Below are positions 54,501 to 63,185 of a stretch of 64,000 nucleotides of DNA, in pieces. Both the position numbers and the translations under genes were made by a program. The stretch's first letter is position 1. Each line of letters starts with the position of its first letter. The DNA is taken from assembly GCF_000218875.1 (NCBI RefSeq), contig NC_015709.1, forward strand, positions 186,001 through 250,000, given 5' to 3'. A model generated the notes under the pieces. The model was not told the DNA's origin, did no database searches, and saw nothing but the letters and a program-made list of their open reading frames with translations. Origin of the DNA: Zymomonas mobilis subsp. pomaceae ATCC 29192 (GTDB taxonomy: Bacteria > Pseudomonadota > Alphaproteobacteria > Sphingomonadales > Sphingomonadaceae).

Positions 54501-55474
54501 GCGATAGCCATCCGGAAATATTGCTCGGCATGGACATAATCCCCCTGTGACAAGGCCTTTCTAGCCTTGATGCCGTTTTCCTGACTTTTTAGTCGGGCAA
54601 CAGCTACCGCATCAGCCGAGGAACCTAATTTATCATAAATGGCGGTTGCCTTATCAAATTGTCCCTGACGGGCGTAAATATCAGCCAAGAGAGAATCAGA
54701 CACATTCTGGTCACCCCCTTGCTGTCCTTGAAGCTGTTCAAGGATTGACTGGGCTTTGTCTAATTGATTTGCACGACTAGCGACTTGTGCCTCTTCAAAT
54801 CGGCCATAAAAACGGGCAGAGGATAAAGCAGAGGCCCACCGCCATCCTTCTTTATCTGATGAAGCTTCCTCTAAAAGACGGATGGCTTCCGAATAATTAT
54901 GCTGTTTTAGACGAATAATCCCGAGACCGCCTAATGCGTCTTTATCATGAGGATAAAGGGCTAAAGCACGGCGAAAGCGTTGTTCGGCCAGATCCAACTG
55001 ATTATTCTTAAAAGCATTAAAACCTTCTAACCGAATTCTACCCGCGCGCGCTGAAGGCGTTAATCCAGTAGGAAACGATCGACCGCCCTTACCCGTTACA
55101 ATAACATTTTTAGGCGCATTCGACGCCGTATTGGAAGGACTTTCAGAATTTTCAATAGGGGCTGCGACAAAGGTAGATTGTTGGATAGCTTCCTTTGCCA
55201 TACGGTTATTAGGATCTATTTCTAATAACCGCTGCCAGGCATTAGCGGCTAAATCGGGACGACCTCTATTTTTTCAGAAGATAGCTTGATTACGCAAAAG
55301 CTGAATAGCACCCCCACTTCCAACAGCTTTACCCGAAGAAGGCGCGTTACTATCCGTAGAAATTGATTTTTTATTGCCTGTTGTCGGGCTGGCGACTGCA
55401 TTGATCGTCAACGAACCCAAAACCATCGCACCTGCTAATGAAGAGGCTAATGTAATTCCTGTTATCCGTTTCAT
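51506..55474 (-). pseudogene. bcsC: Cellulose synthase subunit BcsC, interrupted by an in-frame TGA
   Basis: The frame runs from ATG 55474 (overlapping the bcsAB stop as ATGA) to 51506, 1322 codons, with a single internal TGA at codon 67 (55276-55274). The first 66 codons give a signal peptide (ITLASSLAGAMVLGSLTINAVA) and the start of the first repeat (LLRNQAIF). After the TGA the same frame reads KNRGRPDLAANAWQRLLEID, the rest of a TPR. Trp would fit the stop position, so TGG to TGA is the simplest event. TPRs continue to about residue 620, a disordered Ser/Asn/Asp-rich linker follows, and a BcsC C-terminal outer-membrane barrel fills about 930-1322. A product starting at ATG 55201 (1231 residues) would lack a signal peptide and a ribosome binding site. 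Confidence 0.85.
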
Positions 55475-58400
55475 GCTTCAGACTCATCATTATTCTCTGG
55501 TGCGTTCTCTTCGGTGGCATGCTCAAGACGGCGTTGTTGCTGAATTCTAAGCAAGGTGCCGATGGGTACAGCCAACAAAAGGGCGATGAATAATGTTATC
55601 ACAATCATTACTAACGGATGGTTACTAGCCCAGTAACCCATCCACAGCCACCAAGGCACAGAACCTCGCCAATAAAGAGGCCCAACTTGGAAACTGCGAA
55701 TACCGTTAATAGTATTAAGGGCGAGATCGCCTTTGATCTGGCCATCGTTTTGTTTCTTATCAAAAGATAACACGAAATCGGGAAGCTTTGTCTGATCAAG
55801 GGCTAGCAACGCTACAGCATCATGACGGCTATCAAAGGGTGACCGCCAAGCCATTAAACCTTGAAATTGGGAAGAAGAGATAGTCGCGGCGACATCTTGA
55901 TCAGGATAAGACGGGACCTCAGGCGAAGTCATGTGGAAAAATCGGCTAAAGAAACTGACAAAAGGTCTTTCTTTTAACGTCAAATGTTGCCCGTCCCAAC
56001 GAACCGGCGCATTTTCCAATAAATTATTATTTTCAGAAAGCGCAGGGCCGCCGATTATCAAAACATCCTTACCCTTCAAGCGATCTGGATTAATTCCTTC
56101 CTGAACTGAGAGTCTGGTAACGGCGGCGCCGGTTGTGTTGCCAAAGCGTGCCATAATGCCCAGATAAGCCTGAATAGCGCCCATTGTCGGATGGTCTTCC
56201 ATCAAGACGACACTGTCACCTAAATCAGGAACGCGGGTAAAGGGATAACCTGCCCCTGCAAATAAGGCTAAGCTAGGTAAACGGGCTAAATGATGGGCAT
56301 TCATCAGGTTGATGGTGCTTATAGGATCAATCGAAGAGCGCACATTATTGGGCAATACCGCCTGACAACGCCCTTTATCGGCTAGCTGTAAGTCATAGAA
56401 GAAACTAAGATAGTTATTAGGTGCCATCATGTATCCGGGAATGGCCCGTTTCCCTTGGTTTCGGATGCCAACGGCACCATCACGCCCCAGTAAGCGATCA
56501 ATCCATGTTTTTTGGCCGATAGGTAACGTAGAGACATATTGCGAATTAAGCGATATATCCAATCGTGAACGCTTCCTATCCAGCCAACTTCCATAAGGAT
56601 AACGATAACTGACATTCATTCTTGGGCCTGACCATGGCCAAAAGAATAAATCGGGGGCTGCTTTGAAATTGACGTCTAACGGCCCCGGCATAATGCTGTT
56701 ACCGATTAAATCTTGTGGTGACTGAACCAATTCTGCTAGTTTGATAGCTCGGTCAGTTCTTATCCATCGCGGCGCTTCATATTCTTTATAACTAGGGATT
56801 TTGATGTCATCGACGACTACACGTGCCCCTTCAAGCGCTGCACTTCTTGAAGCAAGAACCGCCGCCGCCTGTTTTAATTCTTCTCCATTCCGGCCCATAA
56901 TGACCAGAATCAAGCTAGAAGGATCAGAAGGATTTTTAACAATCTCAATAGTCGGCCCACTGATATGATCATCACCAAGACCAGCAATCGGATTTTTGCC
57001 CGTTGTAAATAGAATCGCATTTCCCGTCGGAATGCTACCTGTCATCGGGACAAAAGAAGCGCCTCGAAAACCGCGAGAACTCCCGATCCATGAAGCCACA
57101 TAACCTGCAGATTCAAGCATGTCTTCATCAGGCATGGAACTAAAAACAAAAGGTAACGAAAGTCTTCCTGTATCAAACCGGTCAAAGAAGGGCGCTGGTA
57201 ACCTTTCGAGATTAGCCTCGATAGGCGTTTTAACCATAGCCAGATCAAGAAAAGAACGTTTATTGGAAATATTCATCCAAAGCGAACTATGGACAGGATC
57301 TTCGCACTCTCGAGTATAGTGACCAATAAAACGAAGATTAATGCGATTTTCACCGGGTAAGAAAAGGGCTGGTTCGACGGGTATGGTAATATCCAGTCCA
57401 TTCGCATTTTCTCGCAAAAGCGGAATAGAGCGAACAACTTCGTTATTGACCAAAACAACCAAATGGCTGAGATCGCTTAACAAGGATGGTGAGTAACTTA
57501 AGCTTAGTTTTAAATTGGCACGGGCGACCGTCTCATCACTTCTAAGACCAAAGGGAATACCCATTTCCCCTAAAACACCCACCAAATGAATAGTCTGACC
57601 TATCCCCATATTTTCAAAGGAGATATGGCCTTGCTGTGCGGTAGAAGGCACGGCGATTGTAACTTCATCTGATGATAGGGTGGTTTTTGATGAGGAAACC
57701 GTTGTTTTGGCGGATGCCTGATGATTATAAAAACCGGCTACAGTTAAAAATATCAGGCCGGCCGCCGTTGCTTTTACAGTAGCCACTTTTTTAATAACCT
57801 CTTGCTTTATGGCGGCTTTTTTATCCACGCGTTTTTTTGGACGGTAGTGCAGCAAGCCAAAGATAATTTTTAGAATATGGCGCATAGAGGCTATGGTTGA
57901 GATTGGTTTTTCATCGGCTCCATAATTTAACCAAGCGTCAGCCTGCCCCATAAGAGCAGCCACAAGTTTTTTTTGAACATCAAGGGACAGTACTTCGAAT
58001 TGTAATCGAACCAGAGAGCCGCTCTGATTGATTAATTTTACAGGTAAAGCGAAATCTCGGCCATCTAACGTCATCGTAACATCGGTTATTGGATGCTCTT
58101 TTAAGTCATATCCTTTCGGCAACGAAATCGCGAGTCCGCCTAAAGAGATGTTATCTGTAATACTATCCAGCACGCGCCCATTCTCAAAATAAAGAGAGAT
58201 CGGAATATGGAAAGGAAAACGGACCGTGTTCCGAATTTGTCGGCTTTCATGCGCAACAGCGACCGAGGCCAAGAGAATAATTAAATTAAAACCCGCCCAT
58301 GCCATATTTAAGAATAAAACAGAGGCTTGGATATGAAATATATTCGGAAAGAAAAGCTTTATTGAACCAACAATAAGACCCAGAAAAAGAAAGGCTGCTG

Positions 58401-59943
58401 TAATAAGATGAGGTCGAACAGACTGAACATCAAAATAATCATCTTCCATCCGTTCTCCCTTATCGGTTACATTGAATTTTCCTTTATCTGGATTAAAAAA
58501 GGTCACCAAGGTGGGTTTAATAAGATGGAAGGCTAAAAGGGTTTCATTGATTTCACCCCAAAAAGGTTGACGGCGGCCACTACTAAGCCGTTCATGTGCC
58601 CAAAGAGATAAAAATAGATGCGGTATGGCATACGCAAAAACCATCACGGCAGAAGCATGGATAATGCTGGAATTGAACAGCATGAAGGCCAAGGGAGAAA
58701 TCAAAAATATGACCCGTGGCAAAGCAAATTGATAATGTAACAGCGCATTCATATAACAAAGACGCTGCGCTATCGTTAAACCACCACCAAATAGAGGATT
58801 ATCAATTCTTAAAATTTGTGTCATGCCGCGCGCCCAACGCGCCCGTTGTTTGATATGGGCTAATAAAGTATCCGTAGCGAGACCAGCCGAAAGACGGATA
58901 TTAATATAGGCTGTATCCCAACCCCGACGTTGAAGTCGAAGCGCTGTATGGGCATCTTCGGTTACCGTTTCACCTGAAAATCCGTTATTTTCGTTTAAGG
59001 CCTCGCGTCGCAGAATGGCACAGGAACCACAAAAAAATGTGGCATCCCAAAGATCATTACCGCATTGGACAGAACCATAAAATAATTCGTTATCGCCCGG
59101 TAATTCATCGCCACCGGGCACATTTCTTTGAACAGGATCAGGGGAATAAAAAAAGTGAGGTGTCTGGACCAAAGCAAGGTTAGGCTCTTTTTGAAGCCAA
59201 CCTATGGTCATTTGCAAGAAGGCCCGTGTCGGAACATGATCACAATCAAAAATACAAACAAAATCGCCATCAGTCCGCTTTAAAGCAGCATTAAGATTAC
59301 CGGCTTTAGCGTTGTGGTTATCGCTACGCGTTAAATAATGGCATCCGACATCCTGAGCAAAAATTCTGAATTCTTCACGATTACCGTCATCAAGCAAATA
59401 TACTTTAAAACGATCAGGCGGATAATCCATCCCCATCGCAGCAAAAACGGTATTACGGACGATTTCCATACTTTCATTATACGTTGGAATTAAAACATCA
59501 ACGGTGGGTAAATCCTTGTCAGGCCCTTTAATTTTTACGACAGGCCGCTTTAAAGGCCACAATATCTGAAAAAGGCCAAGAACTAAAATAATCCATGCAT
59601 AAAGCTCTGCCATAAAAAGGACGCCACCAAAGATAGCATCCATAATATGCTCAAAACGGAGCGTCTGAGTTATGCGCCAGAAAATATAACGAGAGGAGGT
59701 TAAGGTTGAGAAGAGACAGATAACAACCGAGGCATAATGGGAAGGGCTACGATCTATTAAGAGGGTAGTGCCCATTAAAGACAAACCATAAACCCACTGG
59801 TAATCTAGGGGTAGCGGCACCGCGATGACAATAATAGCGGCTAGTATAATCAAGATAATCAAAGGCCATTGTAATGAAGAGGCCCAAGCCTGTTCTGTCA
59901 GTCGTTTCATTTCAGACTTATTAAGGCGGAATTTATGAAACAT
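55471..59943 (-). CDS. bcsAB: Fused cellulose synthase BcsA-BcsB
   Basis: About 1490 residues. The BcsA half has multiple membrane helices and a family 2 glycosyltransferase core: DDG 185-187, DCD 233-235, TED 328-330 and QRARW 366-370, the D,D,D,QxxRW set for UDP-glucose polymerisation. A PilZ domain follows, with RNTVR at 571-575 and NISLGG at 598-603, the cyclic di-GMP-binding residues. From about residue 750, the periplasmic BcsB half begins after a membrane segment (TVKATAAGLIFLTVAGF), and a C-terminal anchor helix ends the protein. The ATG at 59943 has AAGG nine bases upstream; a TTG at 59982 would be 13 codons longer. The fused form is like Komagataeibacter AcsAB. Confidence 0.94.
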   Translation of the reverse strand: MFHKFRLNKSEMKRLTEQAWASSLQWPLIILIILAAIIVIAVPLPLDYQWVYGLSLMGTTLLIDRSPSHYASVVICLFSTLTSSRYIFWRITQTLRFEHIMDAIFGGVLFMAELYAWIILVLGLFQILWPLKRPVVKIKGPDKDLPTVDVLIPTYNESMEIVRNTVFAAMGMDYPPDRFKVYLLDDGNREEFRIFAQDVGCHYLTRSDNHNAKAGNLNAALKRTDGDFVCIFDCDHVPTRAFLQMTIGWLQKEPNLALVQTPHFFYSPDPVQRNVPGGDELPGDNELFYGSVQCGNDLWDATFFCGSCAILRREALNENNGFSGETVTEDAHTALRLQRRGWDTAYINIRLSAGLATDTLLAHIKQRARWARGMTQILRIDNPLFGGGLTIAQRLCYMNALLHYQFALPRVIFLISPLAFMLFNSSIIHASAVMVFAYAIPHLFLSLWAHERLSSGRRQPFWGEINETLLAFHLIKPTLVTFFNPDKGKFNVTDKGERMEDDYFDVQSVRPHLITAAFLFLGLIVGSIKLFFPNIFHIQASVLFLNMAWAGFNLIILLASVAVAHESRQIRNTVRFPFHIPISLYFENGRVLDSITDNISLGGLAISLPKGYDLKEHPITDVTMTLDGRDFALPVKLINQSGSLVRLQFEVLSLDVQKKLVAALMGQADAWLNYGADEKPISTIASMRHILKIIFGLLHYRPKKRVDKKAAIKQEVIKKVATVKATAAGLIFLTVAGFYNHQASAKTTVSSSKTTLSSDEVTIAVPSTAQQGHISFENMGIGQTIHLVGVLGEMGIPFGLRSDETVARANLKLSLSYSPSLLSDLSHLVVLVNNEVVRSIPLLRENANGLDITIPVEPALFLPGENRINLRFIGHYTRECEDPVHSSLWMNISNKRSFLDLAMVKTPIEANLERLPAPFFDRFDTGRLSLPFVFSSMPDEDMLESAGYVASWIGSSRGFRGASFVPMTGSIPTGNAILFTTGKNPIAGLGDDHISGPTIEIVKNPSDPSSLILVIMGRNGEELKQAAAVLASRSAALEGARVVVDDIKIPSYKEYEAPRWIRTDRAIKLAELVQSPQDLIGNSIMPGPLDVNFKAAPDLFFWPWSGPRMNVSYRYPYGSWLDRKRSRLDISLNSQYVSTLPIGQKTWIDRLLGRDGAVGIRNQGKRAIPGYMMAPNNYLSFFYDLQLADKGRCQAVLPNNVRSSIDPISTINLMNAHHLARLPSLALFAGAGYPFTRVPDLGDSVVLMEDHPTMGAIQAYLGIMARFGNTTGAAVTRLSVQEGINPDRLKGKDVLIIGGPALSENNNLLENAPVRWDGQHLTLKERPFVSFFSRFFHMTSPEVPSYPDQDVAATISSSQFQGLMAWRSPFDSRHDAVALLALDQTKLPDFVLSFDKKQNDGQIKGDLALNTINGIRSFQVGPLYWRGSVPWWLWMGYWASNHPLVMIVITLFIALLLAVPIGTLLRIQQQRRLEHATEENAPENNDESEA

Positions 59944-60610
59944 GGGCTGAGGCCTTAGGCTTAACCATTGTCTGCCTTCCAAGCATCAGAAGAATCTGTT
60001 GGGCGATACTGTCAAAATCATTTAAGGCGGCACTAGCAGGAGCGTAAATATTCAAACGTTCAAGTTTACCTAGCGCCTCATTAAGCGCTTCATCTCGGCG
60101 GATAGTACCGATTAAATTATCCTCGGCCATATCTTGAACAAACTGTGCCGCGGCTCTTTGAAAATCATAACGGGGTTCGACAGCATTTAAAATATAACAA
60201 TGGGTTTTATCAAAAGCTTCGGGTAATAAAGCCATACATCCTGCATTGGGAGCCAGAATAGTTATTACTAAGGCTTGATTGTTCTCATTAAGCACCTCTA
60301 ATAACTCTAGATTTTCAGTACCTAAATCAACCAAGATAAAACCATTATCTTCGTCTATTTCTTTAGAAAAACTTAATAATTCTTCAATGGAAGAGGCTGA
60401 TAAAAGCGGGATATCTATATCAGCTATTGTGTCGACTTTTGCGGAATCAGAAGTATTTTCTTCTGTTCCCAAGTGAAAAGTTAAAGATTGTTGGCCTGTT
60501 AAGTCAGCAAGCGCTACTTGCTGTTCAAAGCGGGATAAAGCCATAGCCAGATTGGCTACGACTGTAGTGACCCCTACCCCTCCCTTGAATGAATGAAACA
60601 ATACCAACAT
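59933..60610 (-). CDS. bcsQ: BcsQ-like ParA/MinD-family ATPase
   Basis: A 225-residue P-loop protein. The deviant Walker A is FKGGVGVTTVVANLAMAL (K9, with V14 where many MinD proteins have K), Walker A' is VALADLTGQQSL, and ILVDLGTEN is Walker B-like. BcsQ/YhjQ proteins help localise cellulose synthase at the pole. It precedes and overlaps bcsAB by 11 bases. The C-terminus ends SAHVS. The start at 60610 (MLVLFHSFKGGVG) is normal for the family. The bcsQ assignment is by context; a general MinD-like role is possible. Confidence 0.82.
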   Translation of the reverse strand: MLVLFHSFKGGVGVTTVVANLAMALSRFEQQVALADLTGQQSLTFHLGTEENTSDSAKVDTIADIDIPLLSASSIEELLSFSKEIDEDNGFILVDLGTENLELLEVLNENNQALVITILAPNAGCMALLPEAFDKTHCYILNAVEPRYDFQRAAAQFVQDMAEDNLIGTIRRDEALNEALGKLERLNIYAPASAALNDFDSIAQQILLMLGRQTMVKPKASAHVS

Positions 60611-60728
60611 ATAAAGTCTTTCTTAATAAAAATAGACAGTTTTTATAAAATACCCCTCGTGATATTTATTAGATATTTAAAATTTTCTGTCTTTTTGTAA
60701 TAGTGATTAAGTAAAATTAAGGTTAATA

Positions 60729-60938
60729 TTATGGATTTATAATCATTTCGGATTTTTCTAATGACTTGTTATGAGTAATCTTCCAAGAAATATATTGCGC
60801 AGCCTTTTCTAATAATGGCCAGTGATGCCATTCTGCCGCATTTCTGTTATCGTAAACACGATAAGGTAAATTATCTTGGTCAATATCTTTCAAGAGATTA
60901 TCTACATCTTGAGGCAGAGCTTTTTTAGCGTGTGACAT
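60729..60938 (-). CDS. Small BcsR-like protein heading the bcs operon
   Basis: A 69-residue polar protein with an excellent ribosome binding site (AGGAG, about six bases before the ATG at 60938). It reads DVDNLLKDIDQDNLPYRVYDN and then AAEWHHWPLLEKAAQYISWK. The pattern of an N-terminal acidic helix, a YR/YxDI-like middle and WPLL(A/E)xxA near residues 40-47 recalls BcsR (YhjR), a 62-residue activator of E. coli cellulose synthesis whose C-terminus also contains WPLLAEFAQ. It is located directly upstream of the bcsQ-like gene (118 bp gap), as bcsR is. This is a motif-level similarity by recall, not an alignment; alternatively it is an unrelated small protein. Confidence 0.6.
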   Translation of the reverse strand: MSHAKKALPQDVDNLLKDIDQDNLPYRVYDNRNAAEWHHWPLLEKAAQYISWKITHNKSLEKSEMIINP

Positions 60939-61020
60939 AAATTTCTCCTGAAATGAAAAATTTTACCTTCTATTTTTATCTGATTTAAAAAGACAATATC
61001 CGAGAAGCGTAAACTATAGG

Positions 61021-61066
61021 TTAAGAAAAAAAATAAGGACGCCGACTACTGTCGACGTCCTTTATT
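61021..61066 (-). terminator. Terminator of the rpsP-rimM-trmD-rplS operon
   Basis: On the minus strand AATAAAGGACGTCGAC pairs with GTCGGCGTCCTTATTT with one mismatch, followed by a run of eight T. It lies about 37 bases past the rplS stop. Confidence 0.92.
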
Positions 61067-61102
61067 GAATTGAAAATCAGGATTTTAGAAAAAAACGCTT
61101 GA

Positions 61103-61480
61103 TTAGTTTTTACCAACCCGATTGTCACGACGTTCCGCAATACGTGCAGCCTTACCTGTACGACCACGAAGATAATAAAGTTTTGCACGACGGACAACAC
61201 CGCGACGGACAACTTCAATTGAATCAACATTGGGCGAATACAGTGGAAAAACGCGTTCTACGCCTTCACCAAAAGACATCTTACGAACCGTAAAAGAAGA
61301 ACCGATAGCCTTATTTGAACGTGCGATGCAGACGCCTTCATAAAACTGAATACGGATACGTTCACCTTCAACAACGCGAACACCGATTTTTAAGGTATCA
61401 CCCGCACGGAAATCTGGAATAGACTTTTTTTCCTGCAGTTTGGCGATCTGTTCTGCTTCCAGAGTCTGAATAAGATTCAT
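61103..61480 (-). CDS. rplS: Ribosomal protein bL19
   Basis: A 125-residue 50S subunit protein at the 30S/50S interface. Typical stretches are [54 protein letters not shown] and [25 protein letters not shown]. It overlaps the trmD stop as ATGA and has AGGA upstream. Last gene of the operon, before a strong terminator. Confidence 0.98.
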   Translation of the reverse strand: MNLIQTLEAEQIAKLQEKKSIPDFRAGDTLKIGVRVVEGERIRIQFYEGVCIARSNKAIGSSFTVRKMSFGEGVERVFPLYSPNVDSIEVVRRGVVRRAKLYYLRGRTGKAARIAERRDNRVGKN

Positions 61481-62226
61481 TTTTCATTCCTGTCTTTTTT
61501 GCCACGCGCCAGAGGGCGACTGACCTGAACACTCCGATAGTGTTCCCAAAGATCTGGCCGCCTTAGCCTTGTATCGCGTTCTGACATAGCTTGCCGCCAT
61601 GCTTTAATATGCGCGTGATTCCCAGATCGTAGCACTTCGGGAATCGATAACCCTTCCCATTCAACAGGACGGGTATATTGGGGATATTCCAGCAAGCCGG
61701 ATTCAAAGCTTTCCTCATCCCCGCTTGTGGTTCCGCCCATTACGCCAGGTAACAATCGGATGCAAGCATCTAACAATGTAAAGGCCGCCGTTTCGCCACC
61801 GGACAAAATATAATCCCCAATGGAAATAGGCTCAATGGATCGGGCTTCGAACAGCCGTTCATCAATGCCTTCAAAACGACCGCAAAGAATGATAGCTCCG
61901 GGGCCGGAAGCTAGTTGTCTTACCTTAGACTGTGTCAAAGGATAGCCTCGTGGCGTCATAGCTAACACCGGAAGTTGTGGTTTTTGTTGACACGCATAAT
62001 CCAGCGAACGCGCTAAAATATCAGCACGCATAACCATTCCGGCACCGCCACCTGAGGGGGTATCATCCACAGTATGATGACGGTCAGTAGCAAAATCACG
62101 GATAGGAATAGTATCCAGTGACCAGATACCTTCCTTTAAGGCTCTGCCGGCTAAACTATAGCCAAGGGGCCCAGGGAATATTTCGGGATAAAGCGTAAGA
62201 ACGGACGCTGAGAAAGAGGGGGTCAT
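61477..62226 (-). CDS. trmD: tRNA (guanine-37-N1)-methyltransferase
   Basis: A 249-residue SPOUT methyltransferase that makes m1G37, which prevents frameshifting. The trefoil-knot SAM site is visible: [28 protein letters not shown], and LLPGVMG. The N-terminal [21 protein letters not shown] and [14 protein letters not shown] are conserved family motifs. It overlaps rimM and rplS by four bases each. Confidence 0.97.
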   Translation of the reverse strand: MTPSFSASVLTLYPEIFPGPLGYSLAGRALKEGIWSLDTIPIRDFATDRHHTVDDTPSGGGAGMVMRADILARSLDYACQQKPQLPVLAMTPRGYPLTQSKVRQLASGPGAIILCGRFEGIDERLFEARSIEPISIGDYILSGGETAAFTLLDACIRLLPGVMGGTTSGDEESFESGLLEYPQYTRPVEWEGLSIPEVLRSGNHAHIKAWRQAMSERDTRLRRPDLWEHYRSVQVSRPLARGKKDRNEK

Positions 62227-62711
62227 TCAATAAAATCGGCGGCAATCACAAGATGATCATCTTGAAAAGTAACGGCTTGAGCAATCGGTACCATAAACCG
62301 TTTTTGATCCGCTTTTTCTATTTCAAGAATGTCGCCCGCACCATAATTTTCGACAGCGACGGAAATACCAATTTTATTACCCGTCTCATCAAGGCAAGGC
62401 AAATCAATTAAATCAACATGGTAATATTCATCAGCCGGTAAATCCGGTAAAGCCTTACGGGGTACTGTTAAAGCAGTTCCCCGTAAAGCTTCGGCCTGAT
62501 TACGATCCGTTATTTCTAAAAAACGAACAACCCAACCTTTGGTATCAGGTCGTAATTTTTTCAGCGTTAACGATGACCCGTTCGCCTCAAATACACCATA
62601 GGCTTTAAATTGAGCCGTATCCTCGGTGAAAGGCTTTAGCCGCACCTCTCCTGTTACGCCATGGGCGCCTGTTACGACTGCAAGCGTAATGGGACGATCG
62701 GCGGCTATCAT
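62223..62711 (-). CDS. rimM: Ribosome maturation factor RimM
   Basis: A 162-residue 16S rRNA processing factor acting on the 30S head with uS19. An N-terminal RimM domain ([18 protein letters not shown]) and a PRC-barrel domain ([18 protein letters not shown], then [16 protein letters not shown]) are present. It lies four bases past rpsP and overlaps trmD. Confidence 0.95.
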   Translation of the reverse strand: MIAADRPITLAVVTGAHGVTGEVRLKPFTEDTAQFKAYGVFEANGSSLTLKKLRPDTKGWVVRFLEITDRNQAEALRGTALTVPRKALPDLPADEYYHVDLIDLPCLDETGNKIGISVAVENYGAGDILEIEKADQKRFMVPIAQAVTFQDDHLVIAADFIE

Positions 62712-62715
62712 AAAA

Positions 62716-63141
62716 TTAAGCCTCGGTTGCAGGCGCAGCTGCTTCTTCTGCTACAGCGGGTTCAGCAGGCGCTTCGCTGGCAGCCTTGGCAGCTTCAGCA
62801 GCATCAGCTGCTTTTTGAGCGCGTTCTTCAGCCCGTTCCTTAGCCTTTTCACCCGGTTCTGCTTTTTTCGGGTTATTACGAGCAGCGCGTTCTAACAGAC
62901 CTGCTGCATCAAAGAAGCGAGCAACGCGATCGGTAGGTTGTGCCCCCACAGATAACCAATGACGAGCGCGGTCAAGGTCTACGATGACGCGATTTTCATC
63001 TTCTTTGGAAAGCTGAGGATTGTAGCTACCAATCTTTTCGATGAAAGAGCCATCGCGCGGGCTGCGAGAATTAGCAACAACGATACGATAATACGGACGG
63101 CGCTTAGCACCACCACGAGAAAGACGAATTGAAACGGCCAT
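62716..63141 (-). CDS. rpsP: Ribosomal protein bS16
   Basis: 141 residues. The bS16 core (about 1-85) is clear: [40 protein letters not shown] and [19 protein letters not shown]-terminal Ala/Glu-rich extension of about 50 residues ([19 protein letters not shown]) is present, as in other alphaproteobacteria, and is probably disordered. It begins 44 bases after ffh. Confidence 0.97.
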   Translation of the reverse strand: MAVSIRLSRGGAKRRPYYRIVVANSRSPRDGSFIEKIGSYNPQLSKEDENRVIVDLDRARHWLSVGAQPTDRVARFFDAAGLLERAARNNPKKAEPGEKAKERAEERAQKAADAAEAAKAASEAPAEPAVAEEAAAPATEA

Positions 63142-63185
63142 TATATTTTCCTTTCACCAAAAAACTAGAAATATTTGTTATTAAA

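Noticed and set aside
55274-55276. Selenocysteine or TGA-as-Trp recoding at the bcsC stop
   Set aside because: Trp, not Sec, fits the TPR position, and many genes here (for example bcsAB, trmD, dacC) end in TGA, so TGA is not reassigned.
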